Shown: positions 1 through 5,388, counted from the first letter of the stretch. The stretch: 6,277 bases of DNA from Bacteroidota bacterium (GCA_030628785.1 DAOVQI010000208.1:1-6277), one strand, 5' to 3'. Notes: generated from the sequence alone by a model not told the origin. Numbers and translations: made by a program.

Positions 1-6
1 AATTCC

Positions 7-60
7 AATCCCTAAAGTTAGGGATTATTTCACAGAGTGAATTAAAAAAATAAAATTCAC
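7..60. repeat. Two short inverted repeats at the left edge
   Basis: AATCCCTAA (7-15) pairs perfectly with TTAGGGATT (18-26) across a 2-base centre. GTGAATT (37-43) pairs with AATTCAC (54-60) around an A-rich loop. The first is followed by only a short T-run (ATTT), so it could be a weak terminator for a gene lying left of the window, or a small dispersed palindrome. The stretch 1-129 contains no gene that I can support. Confidence 0.45.
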
Positions 61-62
61 AG

Positions 63-88
63 GAAATTGCTAAATTTGAATGTTTGTG
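63..88 (+). repeat. 26-bp dispersed repeat, copy A, upstream of bcp remnant/recA
   Basis: This 26-bp stretch matches 4656-4681 at 24 of 26 positions, in the same orientation; the differences are at 67 and 83. The core GCTAAATTTGAATG is identical in both. Weaker similarity continues to the left: both copies are preceded by ATTAAAAA (41-48 and 4630-4637) with a 4-base length difference. It overlaps a possible promoter -7 box, so it could be a promoter-bearing repeat or a leftover of a duplicated segment. Confidence 0.6.
71..78 (+). promoter_or_regulatory. Possible -7 promoter box for the bcp remnant and recA
   Basis: TAAATTTG fits the Bacteroidota -7 consensus TAnnTTTG (established for this phylum). 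It lies 52 bases before the bcp-remnant ATG and about 200 bases before recA. No TTTG is found at the expected -33 position, so the match is one-sided. It is a reasonable place for the promoter of the ancestral bcp-recA unit, but this is inference. I saw no recognisable SOS operator. Confidence 0.35.
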
Positions 89-129
89 TTACGAGGCTTC
101 AAAATAGTAAAAAAAACAGAAGAGGGTAA

Positions 130-244
130 ATGACATATTTAAAAGAAGGTGATAAAGCACCTGTTTTTCAGGGCAGGGATCAAAATGGAAAAAGTAAAAA
201 CCAAAGAACACACCAAACAGATTTTTAAAGAATTGGAATTGTAA
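130..244 (+). pseudogene. Remnant of a thioredoxin-dependent thiol peroxidase (bcp/PrxQ), internally deleted
   Basis: From the ATG at 130 the reading is MTYLKEGDKAPVFQGRDQNG, the usual N-terminus of bcp-type peroxiredoxins, up to about 192. From 194, one frame over, the reading is VKTKEHTKQIFKELEL and a TAA at 242-244, which is the usual C-terminus of the same protein. The family is about 150 residues long, so roughly 110 codons from the middle are missing, including the region with the peroxidatic cysteine. The two ends are joined out of frame inside an A-rich stretch around 187-194. Read straight through, the start codon gives only 32 codons, ending at the TAA at 226-228. An intact protein would reduce hydrogen peroxide and organic hydroperoxides using thioredoxin; this one cannot. 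recA begins 35 bases after the remnant. From memory, bcp next to recA is an ordinary arrangement in Bacteroidia, so the remnant probably marks an ancestral operon. An assembly collapse could also produce this. Confidence 0.8.
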
Positions 245-279
245 TTTTTTTTATGAAAATATTTTAACACAATACACTA

Positions 280-1326
280 ATGGATCAAGAAAAAAAAGAA
301 AGCAATGTTCTAAAGGAAAAGCTTAAAGCACTGGAACTTACAATTGATAAAATTGAAAAGGGATATGGCAAGGGAACGATAATGAAAATGGGGGACAAAC
401 CCATAGCCGATATCCCATCAATCCCTTCCGGATCTCTCTCTTTGGATATAGCACTGGGTATCGGTGGTTATCCCAAAGGGAGGGTTATTGAAATATTCGG
501 ACCCGAGTCTTCAGGCAAAACAACACTAGCCTTACATGCCATGGCAGAAGCGCAGAAAAATGGAGGAATAGCAGCTTTTATCGATGCAGAACATGCTTTC
601 GATCGCTTTTATGCAGAGAACCTTGGGGTTGATATTAATAATCTCCTGATATCCCAACCGGATAATGGCGAACAGGCTTTGGAAGTTGTCGATCACCTTA
701 TCCGTTCCGGTGCAATCGATATCATTGTTATCGATTCAGTCGCTGCGCTGACACCAAGAGCTGAAATAGAGGGTGAAATGGGTGATTCAAGAATGGGACT
801 TCAGGCAAGGTTAATGTCCCAGGCTCTGAGAAAATTAACGGCGAACATCAATAAGACAAATACCTGTTGCATGTTCATCAACCAGCTACGTGAAAAAATC
901 GGAGTAATGTTCGGCAATCCGGAAACAACTACCGGTGGCAATGCTTTAAAATTCTATTCAACAGTTCGGGTGGATATCCGGAAAATCGGCCAGTTAAAAG
1001 AGGGTGAAGAAGTTATCGGCAACCGTTGCAGGGTTAAGATTGTTAAGAACAAGCTGGCTCCCCCGTTTAAAAAGGCAGAATTCGATCTCCTGTTTGGAGT
1101 GGGAATTTCAAAAACCGGAGAGATCATCGATCTGGGTGTAGATTTTAACATCATTAAAAAAAGCGGTTCCTGGTTTAGCTATGGAGACACAAAATTAGGC
1201 CAGGGACGGGAAGGCGTAAGGCAAATCCTGGCTGATAATCCGGAACTCTTTGAAGAAATTAAAGGAAAGATCGTTGAAGCGCTCAACACTTCAACAACAA
1301 AAAAACCTGATTCCGGAAGGTTATAA
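280..1326 (+). CDS. recA: Recombinase RecA
   Basis: RecA is the cytoplasmic ATP-dependent strand-exchange protein. It forms filaments on single-stranded DNA, pairs it with homologous duplex and, where LexA exists, triggers LexA self-cleavage. All core motifs are present in this 348-residue protein: Walker A GPESSGKT at 74-81, the catalytic glutamate in IDAEHAFD (E104), Walker B IIVIDS ending near D152-S153, the L1 region with EIEGEMGDSRMGLQARLMSQ at 162-181, and L2 with FINQLREKIGVMFGNPETTT at 199-218. The C-terminal domain follows to about residue 335. The tail ends KKPDSGRL and lacks the strongly acidic run seen in E. coli. Length is normal for the family. The ATG at 280 gives a typical N-terminal helix (KEKLKALELTIDKIEKGYGKG), and the next Met is residue 35. 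There is no Shine-Dalgarno sequence, only an AT-rich leader, as is common in Bacteroidota. The bcp remnant sits directly upstream. No clear terminator follows the stop codon. Confidence 0.98.
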   Translation: MDQEKKESNVLKEKLKALELTIDKIEKGYGKGTIMKMGDKPIADIPSIPSGSLSLDIALGIGGYPKGRVIEIFGPESSGKTTLALHAMAEAQKNGGIAAFIDAEHAFDRFYAENLGVDINNLLISQPDNGEQALEVVDHLIRSGAIDIIVIDSVAALTPRAEIEGEMGDSRMGLQARLMSQALRKLTANINKTNTCCMFINQLREKIGVMFGNPETTTGGNALKFYSTVRVDIRKIGQLKEGEEVIGNRCRVKIVKNKLAPPFKKAEFDLLFGVGISKTGEIIDLGVDFNIIKKSGSWFSYGDTKLGQGREGVRQILADNPELFEEIKGKIVEALNTSTTKKPDSGRL

Positions 1327-1482
1327 ATTATTTTAAATAAATATCCCTGTAACTAATCAGTGTGTTGAGAGAAAAAGGAGCAGAATGTTATTAGTTATAT
1401 GTTAATTGTTATAAGTTATATGTTAGTTGCTAAATACTGAGTGCTGGTTTAAAGTTTTGGGGGTGAGTTTCTAGTTTGAAGT

Positions 1483-1650
1483 TTGAGTCTACTCCGAAAA
1501 GTAAAAAATTAAAAAATGCCACAAAAACACCAAAGCACAAAATTTCACAAAATAATGAATGCCAGTCAATAACTTTGGTGGGATTTTGTGTTTTAGCCCC
1601 GAAAACTTTCGGGGCAGTGGCGAAAAAGTGACTTTTTGGAGTAGGCTCAA
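1483..1650. repeat. Inverted-repeat-bounded element, about 168 bp, MITE-like
   Basis: TTGAGTCTACTCCGAAAAGT (1483-1502) matches the complement of ACTTTTTGGAGTAGGCTCAA (1631-1650) at 18 of 20 positions. The interior has further inverted similarity: ACCAAAG and CACAAAAT words near 1527-1555 face their complements near 1573-1592. It also carries a GC-rich palindrome at 1596-1615. No coding frame lies inside. This is the architecture of a small non-autonomous element or a repeat-derived hairpin. No target-site duplication was identified. Confidence 0.55.
1596..1615. repeat. Palindrome GCCCCGAAA/TTTCGGGGC
   Basis: The 20 bases GCCCCGAAAACTTTCGGGGC form a perfect 9-bp stem around a 2-base centre, or an 8-bp stem with a 4-base loop. 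It is much richer in GC than its surroundings and lies inside the 1483-1650 element, next to its right arm. No T-run follows, so it is not a typical terminator. Confidence 0.65.
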
Positions 1651-1696
1651 GTTTAACGTTTAAGACTTCAGGTTTTTGTTTTCTCTAAGCAAAATT

Positions 1697-1717
1697 CTCC
1701 TCCTTGGAAAGGAGGAG
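1697..1717. repeat. CTCCTCCTT hairpin, dispersed-repeat style
   Basis: CTCCTCCTT (1697-1705) and AAGGAGGAG (1709-1717) pair perfectly around the 3-base loop GGA. It is followed by TACCCGACCGAAGGGAGGGG and a G-rich tail to about 1745. From memory, units of this kind (CTCCTCC hairpin, then GTACCCGAAGGG, then GGAGGTGGT) recur in many Bacteroidota gaps, but I cannot confirm copy number here. No T-run follows. Confidence 0.6.
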
Positions 1718-1751
1718 TACCCGACCGAAGGGAGGGGGAGGTGGTTGAAAG

Positions 1752-1790
1752 GTCATTCGATAGTTATTAAATAGTCATTCGATTGTTATT
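1752..1790. repeat. Tandem pair of 17-bp repeats, period 22
   Basis: GTCATTCGATAGTTATT (1752-1768) is repeated as GTCATTCGATTGTTATT (1774-1790), with 16 of 17 positions identical and a 5-base AAATA spacer. It lies about 130 bases before the peptidase start. It could be a pair of protein-binding sites or simple local duplication; nothing further supports a regulatory role. Confidence 0.55.
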
Positions 1791-1920
1791 TTTTGAAATT
1801 CTCTTTTATTATTTGCTATATGTTAATGATTTGAGAACAGCTTATAACTTATAACCAATAACCTATAACACATTACAAAAAAAGAACCTCTTGAAAGCTG
1901 AATAGTTACATATCCTTATT

Positions 1921-4020
1921 ATGGTACGCAATATCTCAATTCTGGTATTCCTGGTAATTTTTTGTTCCTGTACATCAAATAATCAGGAAGAAAAACAAGG
2001 TCTTGAACCGGTATTTTCAAGTGAACTTACAGCTGAAGAAATTGAAGGGGGTAGAATGACCGCTGAAATTTTATGGAAATTCGGACGGGTTCATGAAGCC
2101 CAGGTATCCCCTGACGGTAAAAATATCCTGTATGGATTAACAAGATATGACCCACCGACAAATAAAAGCAATACCGATATTTATCGGATCCCTTTTGAAG
2201 GAGGTGACCCTATTCAGATCACATCGTTCAAGGGACATGAATTCAATCACCGGTGGCACCCGTCAGGTAACAAAATTGGCTTCTTATCAGGAGAAGGAGG
2301 AACAGTTCAGATCTGGGAAGTTGCCATGGACAACGGAAACCCAAAACAGATATCAAACATAAAAGATGGAATAAACGGCTTTGAGTATTCTCCAACCGGC
2401 GAAAAAGTTTTTTATATCAAAAATGTAAAACTGGATAAAACCCCGAATGACCTTTACCCGGACCTTCCATTGGTAAACGTACGAATAATCAATAACCTGA
2501 TGTACAGGCACTGGAATACCTGGCACGATTATGCTTATAGTCATATTTTTGTTGCAGACTATTCGGATGGAAACATACAAGAAGGAAAGGACATCATGGA
2601 AGGAGAAACATTTGATTCTCCTATGTCCCCCTATTTCGATCAATCGGAAATATCATGGAGTCCGGATGGTAATTTTATTGCATATACCTGCAAAAAATTA
2701 ACCGGGAAAGAATACACCCTAAGCACCAACTCGGATATTTATTTATATAATCTTGAATCAGGTGAGACACAGAATATTACTGAGGGAATGCCAGGGTATG
2801 ACAAATATCCGGTATTTTCTCCTGACGGAAAGAAGATTGCCTTTCGAAGCATGGAAACACCAGGTTATGAGTCGGACAAAGACAGACTTTTTTTATATGA
2901 TCTAATTACCGGGGAGAAAGAATATTTAACAGAAAATTTCGATGAGAGTGTTTCTTCACTGAAATGGGATAAAGAGGGCAGCAGTATTTATTTTATCAGC
3001 GGAATAAAGGCAACCTTCCAAATGTATAAGATCGATGTCGAAACAAAAGAAACAGAGCAAATTACGCATGGTGTTCACAATTACAACTCACTAAGCCTTG
3101 CCGGAGAATATTTAGTGGGAGAAAAAATGTCTATGTCAATGGCGACCGAAATTTTCAGCGTTGATAAAAAAACGGGCGAGGAAAAACAGCTTACTTTTAC
3201 CAACCGGCATATTTATGACCATATTGAAATGGGAAAAGTTGAGGAACGATGGATAAAAACAACTGATAATAAGGAGATGCTGGTATGGATTATCTACCCT
3301 CCGAAATTTGACCCGGGTAAAAAATACCCTGCTATTTTGTATTGTCAGGGAGGTCCTCATGGTGCCGTCAGTCAGTTTTTCTCTTTCCGTTGGAATTTTC
3401 AAATGATGGCAGCACATGATTACGTTATCGTTGCTCCAAACCGGAGGGGCTTGCCTACCTTTGGAACGGAATGGAATAATCAAATTTCAGGCGATTATGG
3501 CGGACAAAACATGAAAGATTACCTGAGTGCCATTGATGCAATGAAAAAAGAGCCTTTTATTGATGAAGACCGATTGGGAGCTATTGGAGCGAGTTATGGA
3601 GGATTTTCAGTATTTTGGCTGGCAGGCCATCACGAAAAAAGATTCAAGGTATTCATTTCCCATTGCGGTATCTTTAATCTCGAAAGTATGTACGGTGCTA
3701 CTGATGAATCTTTTTTTGTTAATTATGATCTCGGTGGTCCTTACTGGGAAAAAGGAAACCAAACTGCACAAAAATCATATGCCACTTCCCCTCATAATTA
3801 TGTTCAAAACTGGGATATCCCAATATTAATTATTACCGGTGCTAATGACCTCAGAATACCTTATACAGAAAGTTTACAGGCTTTCAATGCAGCACAATTG
3901 CGGGGAATACCAAGCCGGTTATTGTTCTTTCCTGAAGAAACTCATTTTGTTCTTAAGCCACAGAACAGTATTTTGTGGCAACGTGAATTTTTCAGTTGGT
4001 TGGATAAATATTTGAAATAA
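1921..4020 (+). CDS. dpp5: Dipeptidyl-peptidase 5-like S9 serine peptidase, exported, probable lipoprotein
   Basis: This 699-residue protein belongs to the prolyl-oligopeptidase family S9 and most resembles the DPP5 type known from Porphyromonas gingivalis, which removes N-terminal dipeptides with Ala or hydrophobic residues at the second position. Residues 1-17 form a hydrophobic export signal ending FCSC, with Cys17 the likely lipidated residue; the -3 position is Phe, not the usual Leu, so lipidation is probable but not certain. Residues ~50-430 form a beta-propeller, seen as recurring blade words: SPDGKNILYG at 63, HPSGNKIGFL at 113, SPTGEKVFYI at 157, SPDGNFIAYT at 247, SPDGKKIAFR at 300. 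Residues ~440-699 are the alpha/beta hydrolase domain, with CQGGPHG at 475-481, nucleophile Ser558 in GASYGG, Asp643 in GANDLRIP and His675 in EETHF. SGDYGGQNMKDYL (523-535) and the C-terminal WLDKYLK also match the DPP5 group as I remember it. The signal peptide begins at this ATG, which fixes the start. It stands alone as a transcription unit; GC-rich repeats follow 10 bases after the stop. Confidence 0.88.
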   Translation: MVRNISILVFLVIFCSCTSNNQEEKQGLEPVFSSELTAEEIEGGRMTAEILWKFGRVHEAQVSPDGKNILYGLTRYDPPTNKSNTDIYRIPFEGGDPIQITSFKGHEFNHRWHPSGNKIGFLSGEGGTVQIWEVAMDNGNPKQISNIKDGINGFEYSPTGEKVFYIKNVKLDKTPNDLYPDLPLVNVRIINNLMYRHWNTWHDYAYSHIFVADYSDGNIQEGKDIMEGETFDSPMSPYFDQSEISWSPDGNFIAYTCKKLTGKEYTLSTNSDIYLYNLESGETQNITEGMPGYDKYPVFSPDGKKIAFRSMETPGYESDKDRLFLYDLITGEKEYLTENFDESVSSLKWDKEGSSIYFISGIKATFQMYKIDVETKETEQITHGVHNYNSLSLAGEYLVGEKMSMSMATEIFSVDKKTGEEKQLTFTNRHIYDHIEMGKVEERWIKTTDNKEMLVWIIYPPKFDPGKKYPAILYCQGGPHGAVSQFFSFRWNFQMMAAHDYVIVAPNRRGLPTFGTEWNNQISGDYGGQNMKDYLSAIDAMKKEPFIDEDRLGAIGASYGGFSVFWLAGHHEKRFKVFISHCGIFNLESMYGATDESFFVNYDLGGPYWEKGNQTAQKSYATSPHNYVQNWDIPILIITGANDLRIPYTESLQAFNAAQLRGIPSRLLFFPEETHFVLKPQNSILWQREFFSWLDKYLK

Positions 4021-4030
4021 TATCTACAAT

Positions 4031-4207
4031 AATGGAACCCTGCCCCCGCCAGAATGAAAGCCCGTCCCTGCCCGACTTCGTCATTCAGGCGGGCGACCGT
4101 GTCATCCCTGCCTGCCGTTCGGCAGTTCAGGCAGGCGGGCGGAAATTCATTCTTTCGGGCTGGCGACTGCGTCATTTCTGCCCGGCTGATGCCAGTTGAA
4201 CGGGCAG
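4031..4207. repeat. GC-rich mosaic of dispersed repeats after the peptidase gene
   Basis: This stretch is strikingly GC-rich against an AT-rich background. CCTGCCTG (4107-4114) pairs with CAGGCAGG (4128-4135), and the overlapping CTGCCG/CGGCAG (4112-4117, 4120-4125) gives an alternative fold. CTGCCCG (4178-4184) pairs with CGGGCAG (4201-4207). Three direct copies of a CGAC..GTCAT word start at 4073, 4094 and 4164; the last two extend as GGCGACCGTGTCAT and GGCGACTGCGTCAT. From memory, CCTGCC-GTTCGG-CAGG units are common intergenic repeats in Bacteroidota. A 95-codon open frame on the minus strand here follows from the composition and is not a gene. Confidence 0.65.
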
Positions 4208-4290
4208 GTCTTATGAAATTGTGAAGCATTATTTTACGAGGCAGGCAGGTTCTCCGAGGTTCTTTTGTTTCATAAAATCAACTCATGTCC

Positions 4291-4565
4291 CGACTCCAGT
4301 TCTGGGTATATGAATTATCGATATTGATAAATTCTCAATACAGAAAACTTTCCTGTGTTAATTATACCTGGAAGCGTTATGGCTAAAAAATGACCCTGGA
4401 AGGGTCACATTATTGTAGAAATGTCAGGATGCAGTGGAGAATACCGGTCCAACTATTTTTGATTATTGGGGTGAAATCGTCCCATGGACCGGAATAGAAA
4501 AGCTTCACTATAGAGTAGCTTCTACTAATAAATAGTCAGGGCACGAACTGGAGTCGTACCCTGAC
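4291..4565. repeat. Multi-hairpin segment bounded by inverted CGACTCCAGTTC
   Basis: CGACTCCAGTTC (4291-4302) is the exact complement of GAACTGGAGTCG (4545-4556). Between them lie TGACCCT-GGA-AGGGTCA (4391-4407), CCGGTCCA (4444-4451) paired with TGGACCGG (4485-4492), and a near-palindrome centred on CTATAG (4500-4521, two mismatched pairs). The right boundary copy is itself the loop region of the hairpin at 4535-4565. The segment could be a small non-autonomous element, a structured RNA, or several independent repeats side by side. Open stretches cross it in more than one frame (for example 4419-4535, ending ...VPWTGIEKLHYRVASTNK), but none has a proper start. Confidence 0.5.
4535..4565. repeat. 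REP-like hairpin with ACTGGAG loop
   Basis: GTCAGGG (4535-4541) pairs with CCCTGAC (4559-4565). After one C/A mismatch, ACGA (4543-4546) pairs with TCGT (4554-4557), closing a 7-base loop ACTGGAG. The hairpin at 6140-6174 has the same inner plan, ACGA-ACTGAAG-TCGT, on a longer stem, which suggests one repeat family. Confidence 0.65.
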
Positions 4566-4655
4566 AATATGTTTTGACAACACGTTTTAGACTCTCTTTT
4601 TAAAATTAAGAACCTAGCTACGCAAATTAATTAAAAAGGATGATACTATTCAAAT

Positions 4656-4681
4656 GAAACTGCTAAATTTGAATGATTGTG
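4656..4681 (+). repeat. 26-bp dispersed repeat, copy B
   Basis: This matches 63-88 at 24 of 26 positions, and it too contains a TAAATTTG -7 box (4664-4671). Here no known gene lies downstream on the plus strand. A 32-codon frame begins at 4654 with ATG and ends at 4752 (MKLLNLNDCGIRAP...); I do not accept it as a gene, because copy A has no matching start and the frame runs through a palindrome. Confidence 0.6.
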
Positions 4682-4696
4682 GAATAAGGGCGCCTA

Positions 4697-4712
4697 CGCT
4701 AAAGCTTCAGCG
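4697..4712. repeat. Near-palindrome CGCTAAAGCTTCAGCG
   Basis: This 16-base sequence is its own complement except for one A/C pair, giving CGCT stems around AAGCTT. It sits 15 bases after copy B of the 26-bp repeat and is followed by CAGCGTGCTG, which can compete for pairing. It is probably a dispersed palindrome; I see no sign of a terminator function. Confidence 0.5.
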
Positions 4713-4760
4713 ACAGCGTGCTGAGGAAAAAAAGAAAATAAAGAAGAATTAAATTAATCT

Positions 4761-4938
4761 AATTAACTTAAGTTGCTAGTTACAGGTTACGGGATTCGGG
4801 TTAATATGCTTATAATTAAGACGATACATATTATACTAATTGTTTAATATTTAAATTATAGTGTGAACCCAAAATATTAAAATCCTCATATTCATTAACT
4901 TGTAACATGCAACCCGTAACCCGCAACTTGAATTAATT
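4761..4938. repeat. Imperfect 30-bp inverted repeat with 118-base interior
   Basis: Positions 4761-4790 match the complement of 4909-4938 at about 24 of 30 positions; the best part is AATTAACTTAAGTTGC against AATTAATTCAAGTTGC (14/16). Most differences would still allow G-U pairs or are transitions. The arms contain GTTACGGG/GTTGCGGG words, again in the style of Bacteroidota intergenic repeats. The interior is very AT-rich with no gene. Confidence 0.5.
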
Positions 4939-5131
4939 AATTGATTGGGTATTAATTGAACACGTTGGATATTTCTTAAAAATAGAAAAGAGAGCATCCA
5001 TCAGGACACTCCCTTTCTTTAAATCATAACCGGTTTACGAAACATTTGCTACGTTTCTTCAGAGGTTTTTAAGGAGAAACCGTCTCAAAAAGATTGGCAG
5101 AAAAATACAGTGTAACTAAACGTATTATTAT

Positions 5132-5175
5132 AAAAAACCCGTCGGACGCCTTTGAGTCGGCGGACGGGTTTTTTT
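5132..5175. terminator. Bidirectional intrinsic terminator
   Basis: AAAAAACCCGTC (5132-5143) pairs perfectly with GACGGGTTTTTT (5163-5174); a smaller CGCC/GGCG stem is possible inside the loop. A run of seven Ts (5169-5175) ends it on the plus strand, and the six As give a U-run on the minus strand. It lies 213 bases past the sirtuin stop codon and is the first strong terminator that transcript meets. On the plus strand it would stop anything read from 4566-5131, including a possible small RNA, as well as read-through from the peptidase. Confidence 0.85.
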
Positions 5176-5223
5176 AGAACCCAGCATATGGCGAATAACA
5201 TATAACAGTTTAACAAATAACAA

Positions 5224-5241
5224 TACCGATAGCTATCGGTA
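5224..5241. repeat. Perfect 18-bp palindrome
   Basis: TACCGATAGCTATCGGTA equals its own complement with no loop. It sits in an AT-rich stretch just left of another inverted-repeat cluster. From memory, the CCGATAGCTATCGG core recurs in Bacteroidota intergenic DNA; alternatively it could be an operator for a dimeric regulator, but it lies downstream of the sirtuin gene, not at a promoter. Confidence 0.7.
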
Positions 5242-5347
5242 CAAAATACAAATCACAAATAAAATACAAAAACCAATTACCTAATAATCAAATAATTATT
5301 TGGAATTTTGAATTTGGGTATTATTTGTATTTTGTTATTTGATTATT
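5241..5347. repeat. AT-rich inverted-repeat cluster downstream of the sirtuin gene
   Basis: ACAAAATACAAAT (5241-5253) is the complement of ATTTGTATTTTGT (5323-5335), and AATAATCAAATAA (5283-5295) is the complement of TTATTTGATTATT (5335-5347), each over 13 bases. CAAATAATTATTTG (5289-5302) is a perfect palindrome. The pairings compete, so only some can form together. AT-richness raises the chance of such matches. Confidence 0.5.
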
Positions 5348-5388
5348 GGAATTTATTGAAAAATACTACTTGGTTTCTCTATTTAAAT

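Larger units (their letters stand above)
1408..1855. repeat. Outer inverted repeat of GTTATAAGTTATA type
   Basis: GTTATAAGTTATA (1408-1420) is exactly complementary to TATAACTTATAAC (1843-1855), and both arms sit in longer, looser repeats of GTTAT/GTTATA words (about 1385-1430 and 1840-1876). The two arms enclose most of the recA-peptidase gap, including the other repeats listed here. The words are low in complexity, so part of the match could be compositional. Confidence 0.5.
1327..1920. other. Gene-free gap filled with small repeats
   Basis: I see no gene in this 594-base stretch. It is AT-rich and contains, in order, an outer inverted repeat (1408-1420 with 1843-1855), a middle inverted repeat (1483-1502 with 1631-1650), a perfect palindrome (1596-1615), a 9-bp hairpin (1697-1717) followed by a purine-rich GA/GG tract to about 1745, and a 22-base-period tandem pair (1752-1790). 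A good ribosome-binding sequence (AAAAAGGAG) before the ATG at 1385 leads to only six codons. No clear promoter box for the peptidase was found; the nearest is TATTATTTG around 1807-1815, with one base too many in the spacer. Confidence 0.6.
4021..5388. other. Long gene-free gap between the converging peptidase and sirtuin genes
   Basis: No convincing gene lies in these 1,368 bases. From left to right there is a GC-rich repeat cluster (4031-4207), a multi-hairpin segment (4291-4565), copy B of the 26-bp repeat (4656-4681) with a near-palindrome (4697-4712), an imperfect 30-bp inverted repeat (4761-4790 with 4909-4938), a stretch with two small stems (GAAAC/GTTTC at 5039-5057; AGAGGTTT with AAACCgTCT at 5061-5084), a bidirectional terminator (5132-5175) and an AT-rich palindrome cluster (5224-5347). 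Short open stretches occur but none has a plausible start region and a recognisable protein. Confidence 0.6.

Noticed and set aside
245..279. SOS/LexA operator before recA
   Set aside because: I looked for a LexA-type palindrome in the recA leader and saw only AT-rich sequence.
954..1154. Minus-strand open frame inside recA, and similar frames inside the peptidase and sirtuin genes
   Set aside because: These lie wholly within well-supported genes in other frames and show no family motifs.
1373..1405. AAAAAGGAG followed by ATG at 1385
   Set aside because: The frame stops after six codons, and Bacteroidota rarely rely on Shine-Dalgarno sequences.
1752..1790. CRISPR array
   Set aside because: Only two short repeats with a 5-base spacer, and no cas genes; neither this nor any other repeat in the window has CRISPR spacing.
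3942..4229. 95-codon open frame on the minus strand
   Set aside because: It overlaps the end of the peptidase gene and runs through the GC-rich repeat cluster, which explains the lack of stop codons. Its product is rich in repeat-derived residues and matches nothing I know.
4285..4535. Several short protein-like frames (4285-4386, 4390-4497, 4419-4535 on plus; one on minus across 4410-4530)
   Set aside because: They overlap in different frames within paired hairpin arms, lack ribosome-binding context, and none is recognisable. Length is within chance.
4654..4752. 32-codon frame with ATG, product ending AEEKKKIKKN
   Set aside because: It is built on copy B of the 26-bp repeat and the CGCTAAAGCTTCAGCG palindrome, and copy A has no matching ATG. 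The lysine-rich end comes from an A-rich tract.
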